Source: Monoplex corrugatus
Lineage: Eukaryota > Mollusca > Gastropoda > Littorinimorpha > Ranellidae
Length of the DNA: 64,000 nt
Assembly: GCA_030674185.1 (NCBI GenBank)
Contig: JAPXFY010000015.1
Coordinates: forward strand, 27,731,685-27,795,684
Direction of reading: 5' to 3'
The position numbers and the translations under genes were made by a program. Below, piece after piece: positions 42,590-52,489 of this stretch (the first letter of the stretch is position 1; each line of letters begins with the position of its first letter). A model generated the notes under the pieces. That model saw nothing but the letters and a program-made list of their open reading frames with translations. It did no database searches and was not told the origin of the DNA.

Positions 42590-45306
42590 AGTGATCTGTA
42601 TTTGACATACATTAACACGTACATCACTCACCTGGTCTCACACTTTAGACCTGACACAAATGGTCACACATTTTATATCTGACTCAACTGGTTACAACAT
42701 CTGATACCTGATTCACCAGGTCACATAGTTTACACCTAACATCTGCTGTCACATTGTACACCTGACTCTCCTGTGATACGTTTAACATCTGACTTATCAG
42801 GTCACAACTTCTAAGCCTGAATTAGCTGGTGACATCTTATACGTCTGACTCTCCTGGCAATACATGTTACACCTGACGCTTCTGGTGACATGTTATACTT
42901 GATTGTGCTGGTGACACATATTACACCTGACTCTCCTGATGACACATGTTACATCTGACTCTCCAAGCAATACATGTTACACCTGACTCTCCTGGCAACA
43001 CGTGTTACACCTGACACCCCTGGTGACATTAACTGACTCTGCTGGTGAAACGGTAAGCTGACTTTTGGTGACACGCGTTACATCTATTTTGGTGATACGT
43101 TACATCTGATTTCTGGTGACACATTACACCTGACTCTCCTGGTGACACACGTTACACATGATTTCTGGTGACACATTACACCTGACTCTCCTGGTGACAC
43201 ATGTTACACCTGACTTCTGGTGACACGTTACACCTAATTTCCGGTGACATTACACTCGATTTCTGGCGACATGTTATTTCCTAACTCTCCCGGTGACACA
43301 GTCGTGTTACACCTGACTCTCCTGACAACACATGTTACACCTGACTTCTGGTAACAAGTTACACTTGGCTTCTGGTGGCAAATGTTATACCTGGCTCTCC
43401 TGGTGACATATCTTAACCTGACTCTCCTGGTGACGCAAGTAACACATTCCCCTGGTGACGCAAGTTACACCTGTCTTTCCTGATGACACATTTTATACCT
43501 AACATTTGGTGACACATGTTACACATGACTCCTGGAGACACATGTTACACCTGACTCCCGGTGACACATGTTACATCTGATTTCTGGTGACACGTTACAT
43601 TGACTCTCCTGATGACAATGTTACACCTAACTTCTGGTGACACATGTTACACCTGACTCTCCTGGTGACACATGTTACATCTGACTCTCCTGGTGACACA
43701 CATCACGCACTGATTTCTGGAGACATGTTACACCTGATATCTGGTGACACACGTTACTCCTGACTTTTGATGACACATGTTACACCTGATTTCTGGTGAC
43801 ACATGTTACACCTGGCTCTCCTAGTGTCATATATTACACCTGACTGTCCTGATGAACTCATGTTACACCTGACTTCTGGTGATACAAGTTACACTAGACT
43901 TTTGGTGTCATGTGTGACACCTAACTCTCCTGGTGACACATGTCAAGCCTAACTCTCCATGTGACACATGTTACACCTGATGTCTGGTGACATGTTAAAC
44001 TGACTCATGGTTACACATGTTACACCTGATTTCTGGTGACACATGTTACACCTAACTTTGGAGACGCATGTTAAACTTGATTCCTGGTGACACATGTTAC
44101 ACCTGACTTCTGGGGACACATATTACAACTGACTTCTGGTGACATATTCTACATCTGCCTTCTGGAGACACACGTTACACCTAACTCTTCTGGTGACAAT
44201 TATTACACCCGAGTTCTGTTAACACATGTTAAAAGTAACATCTGGTGACACATGTTACACCTGACTTCTGGTGACACATTTTTACACCTGATTTCTGTGA
44301 CACATGTTATGCCTGACTTCTCGTGAGACATGTTACACCTGATTTCTAGTAAAATATGTTACAACTTACTTATGGTTACACATGTTACACCTGATTTTAG
44401 GTGACACATTTTAAACCTGACTTCTGGAGACACATTTTACACCTGACTTCTGGTGACATATGTTACACCTGACTTCTGCTGACACATGTTACACCTGACT
44501 TCTGGTGACATATGCTACATCTGACTTCCGGTGACACATGTTACACCTGACTTCTGGTGACATGTTACACCTGACTTCTGGTGACATACGTTACACCTGA
44601 CTCTGGAGACACATGTTACAACTGACTTCTAGTGACACTTTACACCTGACTTCTGGAGACACATGTTACAACTGACTTCTGGAGACACATGTCACAACTG
44701 ACTTCTGGTGACACTTTACACCTGACGTCTGATGACACATGTTAAAACTGACCTCTGGTGACACATGTTACACCTGATTTCTGGTGACACATGTTACACC
44801 TGATTTCTGGTGAGACACATTACACTTGACTTCTGGAGACACATGTTACACCTGACTTCTGATGACACATATTACACCCGACTTCTGATGACACATTCAT
44901 TACACCTGACTTCTGGTGACACATGTTACACCTGACTTCGGGTGAACATGTTACACTGACTTCTGGTGACACATTACACCTGTCGACTCACATTACACTA
45001 TGACTTCTGATGACACATGTTACATCTGACTTCTGGTGACATGTTACACCTGACTTCCAGCGACTCACATTACACCTGACTTCTGATGACACATGTTACA
45101 CCTTACTTCTGGTGACACACAGTACACCTGACTTCTGGTGACACATGTTACACCTGACTTATGACACATGTTACACCTTACTTCTGGTGACACACAGTAC
45201 ACCTGACTTCTGGTGACACATGTTACACCTGACTCCTGGTGACACGTTACACCTGATTTCTGATGACACATGTTACACCTTACTTCTGATGACACATGTT
45301 ACACCT
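42590..45306. repeat. 2.7-kb, 26-28-bp minisatellite adjoining the first exon's donor
   Basis: About 100 copies of ACACATGTTACACCTGACTT+CTGGTG (26 bp), or with CTCTCCTGGTG in place of CTTCTGGTG (28 bp), with much variation. It stops about 25 bp short of the exon at 45333. The 28-bp form matches the exon's 3' end plus donor at 21 of 24 positions (43186-43209 against 45328-45351). Confidence 0.95.
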
Positions 45307-45332
45307 CGACACTTTACAGAAATCAAACTCAC

Positions 45333-45577
45333 CTGGTCACACATTTTACACTGGTAGGTCTTGTTGACCCGGGACTGCGGCTTGACGGGCTGGGGGATGA
45401 CGAGGGGGGTGTTGGGGTTGGCGCCAGGGGCGGTGGGGGGCACGCCGGTGGTGGGGGTGGGGGGTCCACTGAGGCTCGCGGCACTGGAGGTGCGGCAGTA
45501 GCTTGCCACGCTTCCGACGCCCCCTCTGTGGACGTCCCCCACCCCTCCCACGCCCCCTCCCTCCCCTCCCAGCGCTC
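45333..45577 (-). CDS. C2H2 zinc-finger gene (rotund/squeeze-ZNF384-like), Gly/Pro-rich exon with first half-finger
   Basis: This is the first exon of the zinc-finger gene visible in the window. The minus-strand frame is open from a TGTGCAG acceptor to CAG|GTGAGT, 245 bp, entering with one base carried from the previous exon and leaving in phase 0. It encodes a Gly-rich then Pro/Thr-rich low-complexity linker of about 70 residues, then KTYQCKMCDQ, the zinc-binding cysteine pair (C-x2-C) of a finger. The histidine half is completed by the next exon (IFNTKSDMLIHCQQIH). The order of a low-complexity N-terminal region followed by a YxCxMCxQxF finger is what I know from rotund/squeeze and ZNF362/ZNF384 proteins, which bind DNA in the nucleus. 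The start codon and 5' exons are outside the window or not recognisable. The exon sits between two minisatellites. The exon 3' end is firm; the exact 5' boundary is less certain. Confidence 0.72.
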
Positions 45578-45724
45578 CTGCACACAGAGAGAAAAGAATT
45601 ATCAGTAACACTGCTCTTCAATCTGCTATCAAAATAATCACCAGAATCACAACTGTGTGGAACTAGAAGTTAGCGAGTTTCAGTGTGAGGAATCTGTTCC
45701 TTGCCAAAGCGCAAAGACAAGTCT

Positions 45725-46262
45725 ACTTGCTGTTGTCAAACTTTGTGCAAAAACGGCCTAACTGCTTTTGATGAACTTAGCACAAAGATGGCCTGTTTAC
45801 TGTTGTCAAACTTAGCATAAAGATGACCTATTTATTGTGGTCAAACTAAGCACAAAGATTGCCTATTTGCTGTTGTCAAACTAAACACAAAGATTGCCTA
45901 TTTGCTGTTGTCAAACTAAACACAAAGATGGTCTATTTTGCTGTTATCAAACTAAACACAAGTATTGCCTATTTGCTGTTATCAAACTAAACACAAAGAT
46001 GGCCTATTTTGCTGTTATCAAACTAAACACAAAGATTGCCTATTTGCTGTTATCAAACTAAACACAAAGATGGCCTATTTTGCTGTTATCAAACTAAACA
46101 CAAAGATGGCCTATTTGCTGTTATCAAACTAAACACAAAGATGGCCTATTTGCTGTTATCAAACTAAGCATAAAGATGGCCTATTTGCTGTTATCAAACT
46201 AAACACAAAGATGGCTTATTTGCTGTTGTCAAACTAAACACAAAGATGACCCATTTGCTGTT
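45725..46262. repeat. 35-36-bp minisatellite, about 15 copies, upstream of the first exon
   Basis: The unit is GATGGCCTATTTGCTGTTAT+CAAACTAAACACAAA. The copies nearest the exon (45725-45840) are the most diverged, while the middle is homogeneous. Confidence 0.93.
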
Positions 46263-46560
46263 GTGACTCCCAGAGAATGGAAGCGGGGTCTGCTGGATGA
46301 AGCTGATAACTGGGAGTGTACAGCAGATCTCCCACAACTGAAAAAAAAAACACACCCAGAAATCATCAGCAAGAGTGACATGAAACTGGACACAGTTCTT
46401 CAGTCCCATTCACCCAAACAAGTGATTCTAATCGAACTCACTGTACCATACGAAAGTAGAATGGAGGAAGCCCGTATCTACAAGACCAAAAAGTGAGCCA
46501 GTCTAGCCAAAAAAACTTGAGGACATCAGGCTTTCAAGCCAAAGTCCTTGTCATTGAGGT
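46263..46560 (+). mobile_element. Fragment of a retroelement-associated ORF
   Basis: An open frame to 46496, continued after a stop. It contains SPKQVILIELTVPYESRMEE followed by ARIYKTKK. I recall this IELTVPxExRxEEA segment from many invertebrate and fish retroelement ORFs, but cannot assign the clade. There is no start and no complete domain. Confidence 0.5.
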
Positions 46561-46597
46561 TGGAACATTAGGCTTAAAATTCCCCTATGTGTAAATA

Positions 46598-46700
46598 GTG
46601 ACCGACAGCCAAGTGGTGACGACATCCGTCACAAGGGTGACCTTTCCTTGAGATACACAGGTTCGATTCCATGAGAAGGACCAAAAACAAAAATGGCGAC
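46598..46700 (+). repeat. tRNA-like SINE head fragment
   Basis: GACAGCCAAGTGGTGACGAC (A-box-like) and ACAGGTTCGATTCC (B box) lie about 55 bp apart, as in tRNA-derived SINE heads. The remainder of the SINE is not recognisable. Confidence 0.45.
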
Positions 46701-46906
46701 AGCAGAGGGGCATCCAGGAGTCATGACCTGGATGTGGCCCGGCCTCCCTCAGAGTGTCAGGAGTTAAAAACATTTGCTTGACGGGGACTCCTCCTTTGAG
46801 GATTATCTGCTGTCCGACTCTCCCCGGAGTTTCTTACTGCTTAAAAGAGAAAATGACTCACAGGGGTTGCATTACCAAATAGATTAAATGGAGGCACATT
46901 TTCATT

Positions 46907-47020
46907 ACTGCAGGAAGCTGGTGGATAGGATGAGGGAGTCAAAGGATTACATTTTTGCGTTGCTAGTATGGTTGACAACGAAAGATGTAGATGGACAGGT
47001 GCGGGAGTTAAAGGGTTTAA
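46907..47020. mobile_element. Half of the TTAA-flanked MITE
   Basis: CAGGAAGCTGGTGGATAGGA, GAGGGAGTCAAAGGATTA and GTGCGGGAGTTAAAGGGTTT match 24840-24949 in order. Only the right half is present. Confidence 0.6.
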
Positions 47021-47039
47021 GAATGACACCTATACACTG

Positions 47040-47460
47040 CAGCCTGTGGAAAAGCAGCTTGTGTCCCACGTGCACTTTCTACAGTTTTCAATAGATGTGG
47101 ACCACAACTTTTTTTTTATGAAATTCAATTCTAATACAACTGCGCTGGTCTTCAACGCTAAACGTGGCCATGACGCTTAGTATAATTGTATCTAACATGA
47201 CGTTAAAACAAATGACGCAGTGATATTTGCAAGTAACTTCGCACTTACATCATTGACTAAGCCGAGTGGTGGAAAGTTTCAAGGCACTGCGACGATTACT
47301 TTTTTTTAAAGAGCATTCTCGCCATTGATTGGATGCCCTTCTTTTTACAGAGATTGACTTATTGCTTATTGTGCATTTGGCACGTAGAGCAACAACAAAG
47401 ATTCTCCACTCCAGTCCACACACACATGAACATATACACGCTTTATTTATCTATTATAAA
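47040..47460. other. Non-coding stretch, no feature
   Basis: A/T-rich, no repeat or open frame of note. Confidence 0.55.
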
Positions 47461-47463
<3 letters not shown>

Positions 47464-47492
<29 letters not shown>

Positions 47493-47539
47493 GTCGTTTT
47501 GATTAACGTCTGTTCACTATGATGATGTTAGACGGTGTG

Positions 47540-47599
<60 letters not shown>

Positions 47600-47615
47600 T
47601 GTTTTGTGTGTGTGT
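47464..47615. repeat. GT-associated short dispersed motif, copy 2, with (GT)n on both sides
   Basis: A GT tract, then TTAACGTCTGTTCACTATGA and TGTTAGACGG, then GT. It matches 18855-18950. Confidence 0.7.
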
Positions 47616-47619
47616 GATA

Positions 47620-48178
47620 TTGGAATTTTGCTACCCTTCGTGGTCTAGAGATGAGTGCTATACAACACTGAACATTATAGTTGTCACTATTCCATGCCAG
47701 TAATTTAACAATAATCGCAGTTTTGCATACCGTAGATTAGCTGCTCCATCGCTTTCAATACCTTCAGAGCGACATGTGACAGTTTAACAAGGAACACTGA
47801 GCAAGCGTGAAAGTATTTTTTGTTTTACCTTCATAAAGGAAACATTACAAGTAGACACTGAGAAAATCAAGTTTATCATATCAACATTGTATTCTTTACA
47901 GAGAAAAATCAAATTTCCCGGCCAATACTAGTCATCCTTTCTGAAATTTTGCAATGTACCTTAACTAGTGAGACGAGAACACACAGAAGATGAAGATTTT
48001 GCCCCAGCCATGATCAAAGACAAACTCCACAACGACATCAAACCAGCCTGCGGAAAATCCACAGTTTTTCCACTAGCAGTCCCTCACAATTAACTCATGC
48101 ACCGTTTCGCAAAGACGCCCAGCAATTTGGGTCCTCGTCTGCTGTTCTAGTTGAGCCACCACCAACTCCTCTTAGCCA
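47620..48178. other. Non-coding stretch, no feature
   Basis: No coding, tRNA-like or repeat signature recognised. Confidence 0.55.
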
Positions 48179-48179
48179 T

Positions 48180-48188
48180 TCACACACA

Positions 48189-48258
<70 letters not shown>
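48180..48258. repeat. (CA)n microsatellite
   Basis: Nearly pure CA, about 78 bp. Confidence 0.95.
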
Positions 48259-48260
<2 letters not shown>

Positions 48261-48754
48261 GAACTCCGACTTTTTCTCCCTTCTCCTGTCTGCCAAATGA
48301 GTTCTGTCATTGTCATTTCCTGCATCCTTCACGCTTGTCTTGACGTAAAACCTAAAAAATTCAATCACCTTGTAATCACATTCCATCTTCCCGCCACCTC
48401 CCTTCTCCTAAGTTTCAGATGCTATAATCATTAGTCAGTTTAATTAGAGTTATGAACAATTTCTTTTTCATAACAAGTTATGGTTACAGACAGTCCTTTA
48501 AAAAAGCTGTTGTTCGATAACCTTGAGCTTTTCAAGAAATGATCAAGCAATCATCACTCCCAGGCCTGGATCCTGAGGACTGGTCTCATCTCTCCCTCAC
48601 CGATTTACCTTCCCCAACTCTGAACAGGATGAAATACAAATCTGAGCTGAGTAGACTGGAGAATGACGGTTTTTTGTTTTGTTTTTGTTTCGTTGTTGTT
48701 GTTGTTGTCAGGTTCGAATCTGTGCTGTCACAGTCAAGTTGTCCCATAACTCGT

Positions 48755-48870
48755 GGGAGGGTAGTGGTGGTGGTGTGGCAGAGACCTCAACCAACCAGCA
48801 TCAAGAAGGCGTTGCCCATCTCCCCTCCCTCGCTACTTTACCTTTGCCAACCTTCGGCAGGCCCAGGCAC
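48755..48870 (-). repeat. SINE type D fragment, reverse
   Basis: On the minus strand, AAGGTAAAGTAGCGAGG, then GGGAGATGGGCAACGCCTTC and TTGATGCTGG follow the same order as 51033-51085. Confidence 0.5.
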
Positions 48871-48879
48871 CCACTAACT

Positions 48880-49485
48880 GCTAGGTGAACTAGAGAGCGC
48901 GCTGTAAGTGTGGTACAGTCACAATGGATGGCAGGGGCCCGTTTCCTACACGCAAGCAAGCTCGCGTGCAAGTGGCGAGGGCGAGAATAAAGTGTGCCAT
49001 GAAACGGACGCCAGGCGGAAGTGGATTTCATTCAACCTGTTTACAGCGCTTATTTCACAATAGAAAACGTACGTCGTCCAAAGGCATTATAAACAGAACA
49101 CAAAGGCGACTAATACGACCTCGCCGGAAAGAACACCTCAATGATACCAACCCTTATCTAGCGAATACCAAACCACGCTTGCCGCTAGATGGAACACAGA
49201 AACGCTACTACCTAGCGTACCTCGCAAACACCTCGCCTACACAACGTGCACGAAACTAGCCTCAGGCTGTCTGTTTCAGGGACATCTGCAAAAGGCGTCA
49301 TAATATTCTTGTTTACTACGTTTTGTCAAATTGTGCCTTTCTCAACCGCATTCTGTTTCCTGGAGTGGGAACATACACATAAAACAAAGTATCAGTTTTC
49401 CACATGTTCCTTTCCCCTCCATTTTATATGTGACGTTGAAACACTTGACAGTTGATTTCAGTGTTTTCATGTTCAACTGCTACAA
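48880..49485. other. Non-coding stretch, CpG-containing, no feature
   Basis: 48900-49260 is richer in CG dinucleotides than its surroundings and carries a 111-codon plus frame without a recognisable domain. It could be part of an unrecognised repeat. Confidence 0.4.
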
Positions 49486-49489
<4 letters not shown>

Positions 49490-49563
<74 letters not shown>

Positions 49564-49607
49564 ACGTGTCGGTGTGTGTGTGTACGTGTTGTGTGTGTGT
49601 GTACGTG

Positions 49608-49648
<41 letters not shown>

Positions 49649-49744
49649 TGTGTATGTGTACACGTCTCGTGTGTGTGTGTGCGCGTGTGTGTCTGTGTAA
49701 GAGAGAGAGGGAGGAGTAGAGAGGGCGAGGGGAAGAGAAAGGTG

Positions 49745-49800
<56 letters not shown>
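49490..49800. repeat. (GT)n-(GA)n compound microsatellite
   Basis: GT tracts with TACGTGT interruptions to about 49700, then a GGGA/GA tract including about 55 bp of pure GA. Confidence 0.95.
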
Positions 49801-49804
<4 letters not shown>

Positions 49805-49885
49805 GAGGAAAGGGCAAACAAAAGTCAGATTTGTCCTAAAAGCAAGGGAGATGGAAAGGCAACAGGCAAGTGCACGAACGAATAA

Positions 49886-49886
<1 letters not shown>

Positions 49887-49950
<64 letters not shown>
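49887..49950. repeat. (CA)n microsatellite
   Basis: Nearly pure CA. Confidence 0.95.
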
Positions 49951-50367
49951 CCAAACCAGTGCAAGCCAAACAAGCCAGTCCTCAAGTCCTCCACTTTTGC
50001 CAGCAATAGGGAAGGGCAGAACGTCATGCCCCGAGCAAAGCCAGAGCCACATCACATCACAGGCCCGGAGGACGAGGCCACTACGTAGCATGCTTCACAG
50101 CACATTAGAAAGCAGTCCCTGCCTCCTTCATGAAGATTTTCATTAAGACAAAAGCAATTTAATATTAAACGCCATCTTTTTTCTTTTTCTTTCTTTTATT
50201 TTTTTGCGCGCTCTACAAAACAGAATTGGGTCGCTATATGTTTTAGCCTGGAGGAACGATTTAAGCCAGCAGAATACGCTCCTTAACCAACAACTGACAG
50301 ACCTAACTGCTTTCAGTCGTACAGAAGGCCAGTGTACTATTTTTCATTGTATTTAAATGCCTTGGGA

Positions 50368-50655
50368 CGTGCTCTGTAGACAAGTGGGTAAAACTTTAGA
50401 CTTGTAATAGGAGGGTCTGGTTTCGATCCTGCCTGGATACCTCCTACCTGGTGGGTTAGTGTTGTATTTGTTTTTGTTTAAAGCCCAGCCGACTACGTAG
50501 AGCCCATATGTAGCACACCTGCTACTGCCTAAACCCACTTCGTGTGTACGTTTACGCACGTAGAACATCAAAATATGCACGTAAGAGATCCCGTAAGGCA
50601 TGCCAGTGTGTAGTGGCTTATAGAAACATGAAAACACCCAGAATACACAACCACT
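50368..50655 (+). mobile_element. tRNA-derived SINE, type B-like, copy 3
   Basis: The head has AAGTGGGTAAAACTTTAGAC and the B box GGTTTCGATCC. The body has AAAGCCCAGCCGACTACG, CGTGTGTACG, AAGAGATCCCGTAAGGCATG and, near the end, GGCTTATAGAAACATGAAAA+CACCCAG. It shares its 3' end with the copy at 40667. Confidence 0.7.
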
Positions 50656-50892
50656 GAAGACAAAGTATGTAGACTGTGTAGCAATATACCACCTGCATAG
50701 TGTGGGCCAACAATATGTGTACACGTATTCGAGAGTATCCAAGAAATAAGAAAAAAAGGGGGAGGGGCGGGACGCTTACAAACTAAAAGCCTGGTCATAA
50801 CGGATGTCTTGTGTCGACATCAGACTACTCTTCTCATGGGAGAATGCTTCGTCAGAGTAGTGCCACCTACTATTTTCACGTCATACTTCTGT

Positions 50893-51145
50893 TCGAGGTA
50901 TGGTTGAGTAGAGAGGCAGATTCCTACCAGCCGGTCTGAGCGCACGGGTTCGATCTCGGCTTCCCGGCTTCCTGAGAACGGCCTGCAGTTCAGCCAGCTA
51001 TGAATGGCTACCCGATATTTTCAGGGTAGGGGAAGGTAAAGCGATGGTTCGGGAGATGGGCACTACCTTCTCATGCTATCCCTGAGAAAAGTTCAGGTCT
51101 TTACCACTTCACTTTCCTACGACCACTGGGTCACAATGAATCTAT
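50893..51145 (+). mobile_element. tRNA-derived SINE, type D
   Basis: The head has TATGGTTGAGTAGAGAGGC and CACGGGTTCGATCTCGG. The body has AGGGGAAGGTAAAGCGATGG, TTCGGGAGATGGGCACTACC and CATGCTATCCCTGAG, and it ends after TCCTACGACC. Fragments of the body recur at 42482 and 48755. Confidence 0.65.
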
Positions 51146-51180
51146 TTCTGTTAACCTGAATTTTCTCACACATTCTGTGT

Positions 51181-51365
51181 CAAGACGGATGTTCTCGTGG
51201 TGTTCACGGGATTTCGGTTTATTTTCTCATCTGAATGACCATCATCCAAGACCTAACAAGGAAGAAGGCCGGAGAATAATCAATCATTATACCAAGCTGG
51301 GATTGAACTTATGATCTCTCACTTGCTGGTCGGGTACTGTAATCACTAGGCCACCACTCCACTAC
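51181..51365 (-). mobile_element. SINE type C, tRNA-headed part
   Basis: On the minus strand, GTGGAGTGGTGGCCTAGTGA forms the head with an A box, followed by AGTTCAATCCC as a B box. The body then contains GAGAAAATAAACCGAAATCC. It is 3'-truncated. Confidence 0.65.
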
Positions 51366-51535
51366 ACAAGCACTCTCAACTGTGACCCGGAAACACATCT
51401 ATGCCTATAATTATTTCATTTATAACTTCTTGAATCCTGAATGAACTATCCAAAATCATGACCACAACATAACACAGCAGACATTGCTGAATTTGTTATT
51501 TGGTGTTTTCTTTCTTTTTTGCCACAATGGCCGTG

Positions 51536-51600
51536 CCGTGTGAAATTTGGGCTGCTCTCGAAGGAAAAGTGTATCGCCACGGTTCACCGCCACTCTCTTT
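51536..51600 (-). mobile_element. SINE type C, 3' fragment
   Basis: Plus-strand GTGAAATTTGGGCTGCTCTC followed by TATCGCCACGG and CACCGCCAC is the same tail as in 62694-62760. Confidence 0.55.
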
Positions 51601-51617
51601 ATATTAGTCCGCCCCAC

Positions 51618-51802
51618 CCCTCCTCTTGTGGGGATGCCGGGGTCTCTTTCAGTACAAACAGTACCCCCACCTTCAGGAAATTCTGTGCTAGAAAGTTCCT
51701 CTTTTCTTCACTCTCTTTGTTTCTGCCTTCTTCCTTAGATTTCTGTCATTTCTTCCTACCATCTTTCGCCCTACTGCTCCATTCACCTGTATGTGTTTGA
51801 TA
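51618..51802 (+). repeat. Dispersed repeat family E, copy 3
   Basis: Begins GTGGGGATGCCGGGGTCTCT and ends CATTCACCTGTATGTGTTTG+ATAAAGTCT. It is the best-preserved copy; see 16838-17030. Confidence 0.68.
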
Positions 51803-51840
51803 AAGTCTAATGTACTTGCTCTTAGGATTGATAATTGGAT

Positions 51841-51915
51841 ACTAAGAGGACAAGGTTAAACAAGAGAATAAAATCCTGTTCTTGTTCTTCTCTTGTTTAA
51901 CCTTGTCCTCTTAGT
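51841..51915. repeat. Perfect 28-bp inverted repeat with 19-base loop
   Basis: The arm ACTAAGAGGACAAGGTTAAA+CAAGAGAA (51841-51868) is followed by its exact reverse complement (51888-51915). No element ends or target duplication were found. Confidence 0.92.
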
Positions 51916-52489
51916 CTACATACTCATTTTATTGTATTTAACTCATTTTGATTTTAATGTGCATATCGCGTTGCATCTTTAATCAAATTTTTTCTATACC
52001 TACCAAAGTTTTTTCAATGAGTATTGCCCTTTTTGTCCATTGTTAAAAGTCCTGACCAAGGCATCTGACTCTTATGATGTGCTTTTTTAACCGTACATAT
52101 TTAGATTTAGTCATTATCTTTGATATTGTTTCGACAAAGAGGGAGGGGGAGAGAGATGAGGGGAGGAAGAGGGTGAGAGAGGAGTGAAAGAGAGAGTGAG
52201 AGAGAGTAAGAGTATGTGTGTACATGTGTTTATGCGTTCTTGTGCCTATATGTATTTTAATGCGAATGCCAAAACAATTTCCCATTGTGATGCTTTGGGC
52301 TAAATAAAATTCTTGTATCTTGTATTCTTGTATCTTGTATCTTGTATGTAGTAGTAACGTTTTTGGCTCTAGAGAAATGTGATCATCTATGTACAGGCCA
52401 CAAACACTCTTTTATGTACAGAATAACCACATCATTGACTGGATAATCGTACGTTATTCCAATCAATTGATCACTTCAAGATAAGTGAT

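Noticed and set aside
45329..45621. Alternative Pro-rich or Arg-rich frames and a plus-strand frame over the first exon
   Set aside because: Only the frame giving KTYQCKMCDQ joins in phase to the next exon and completes a C2H2 finger.
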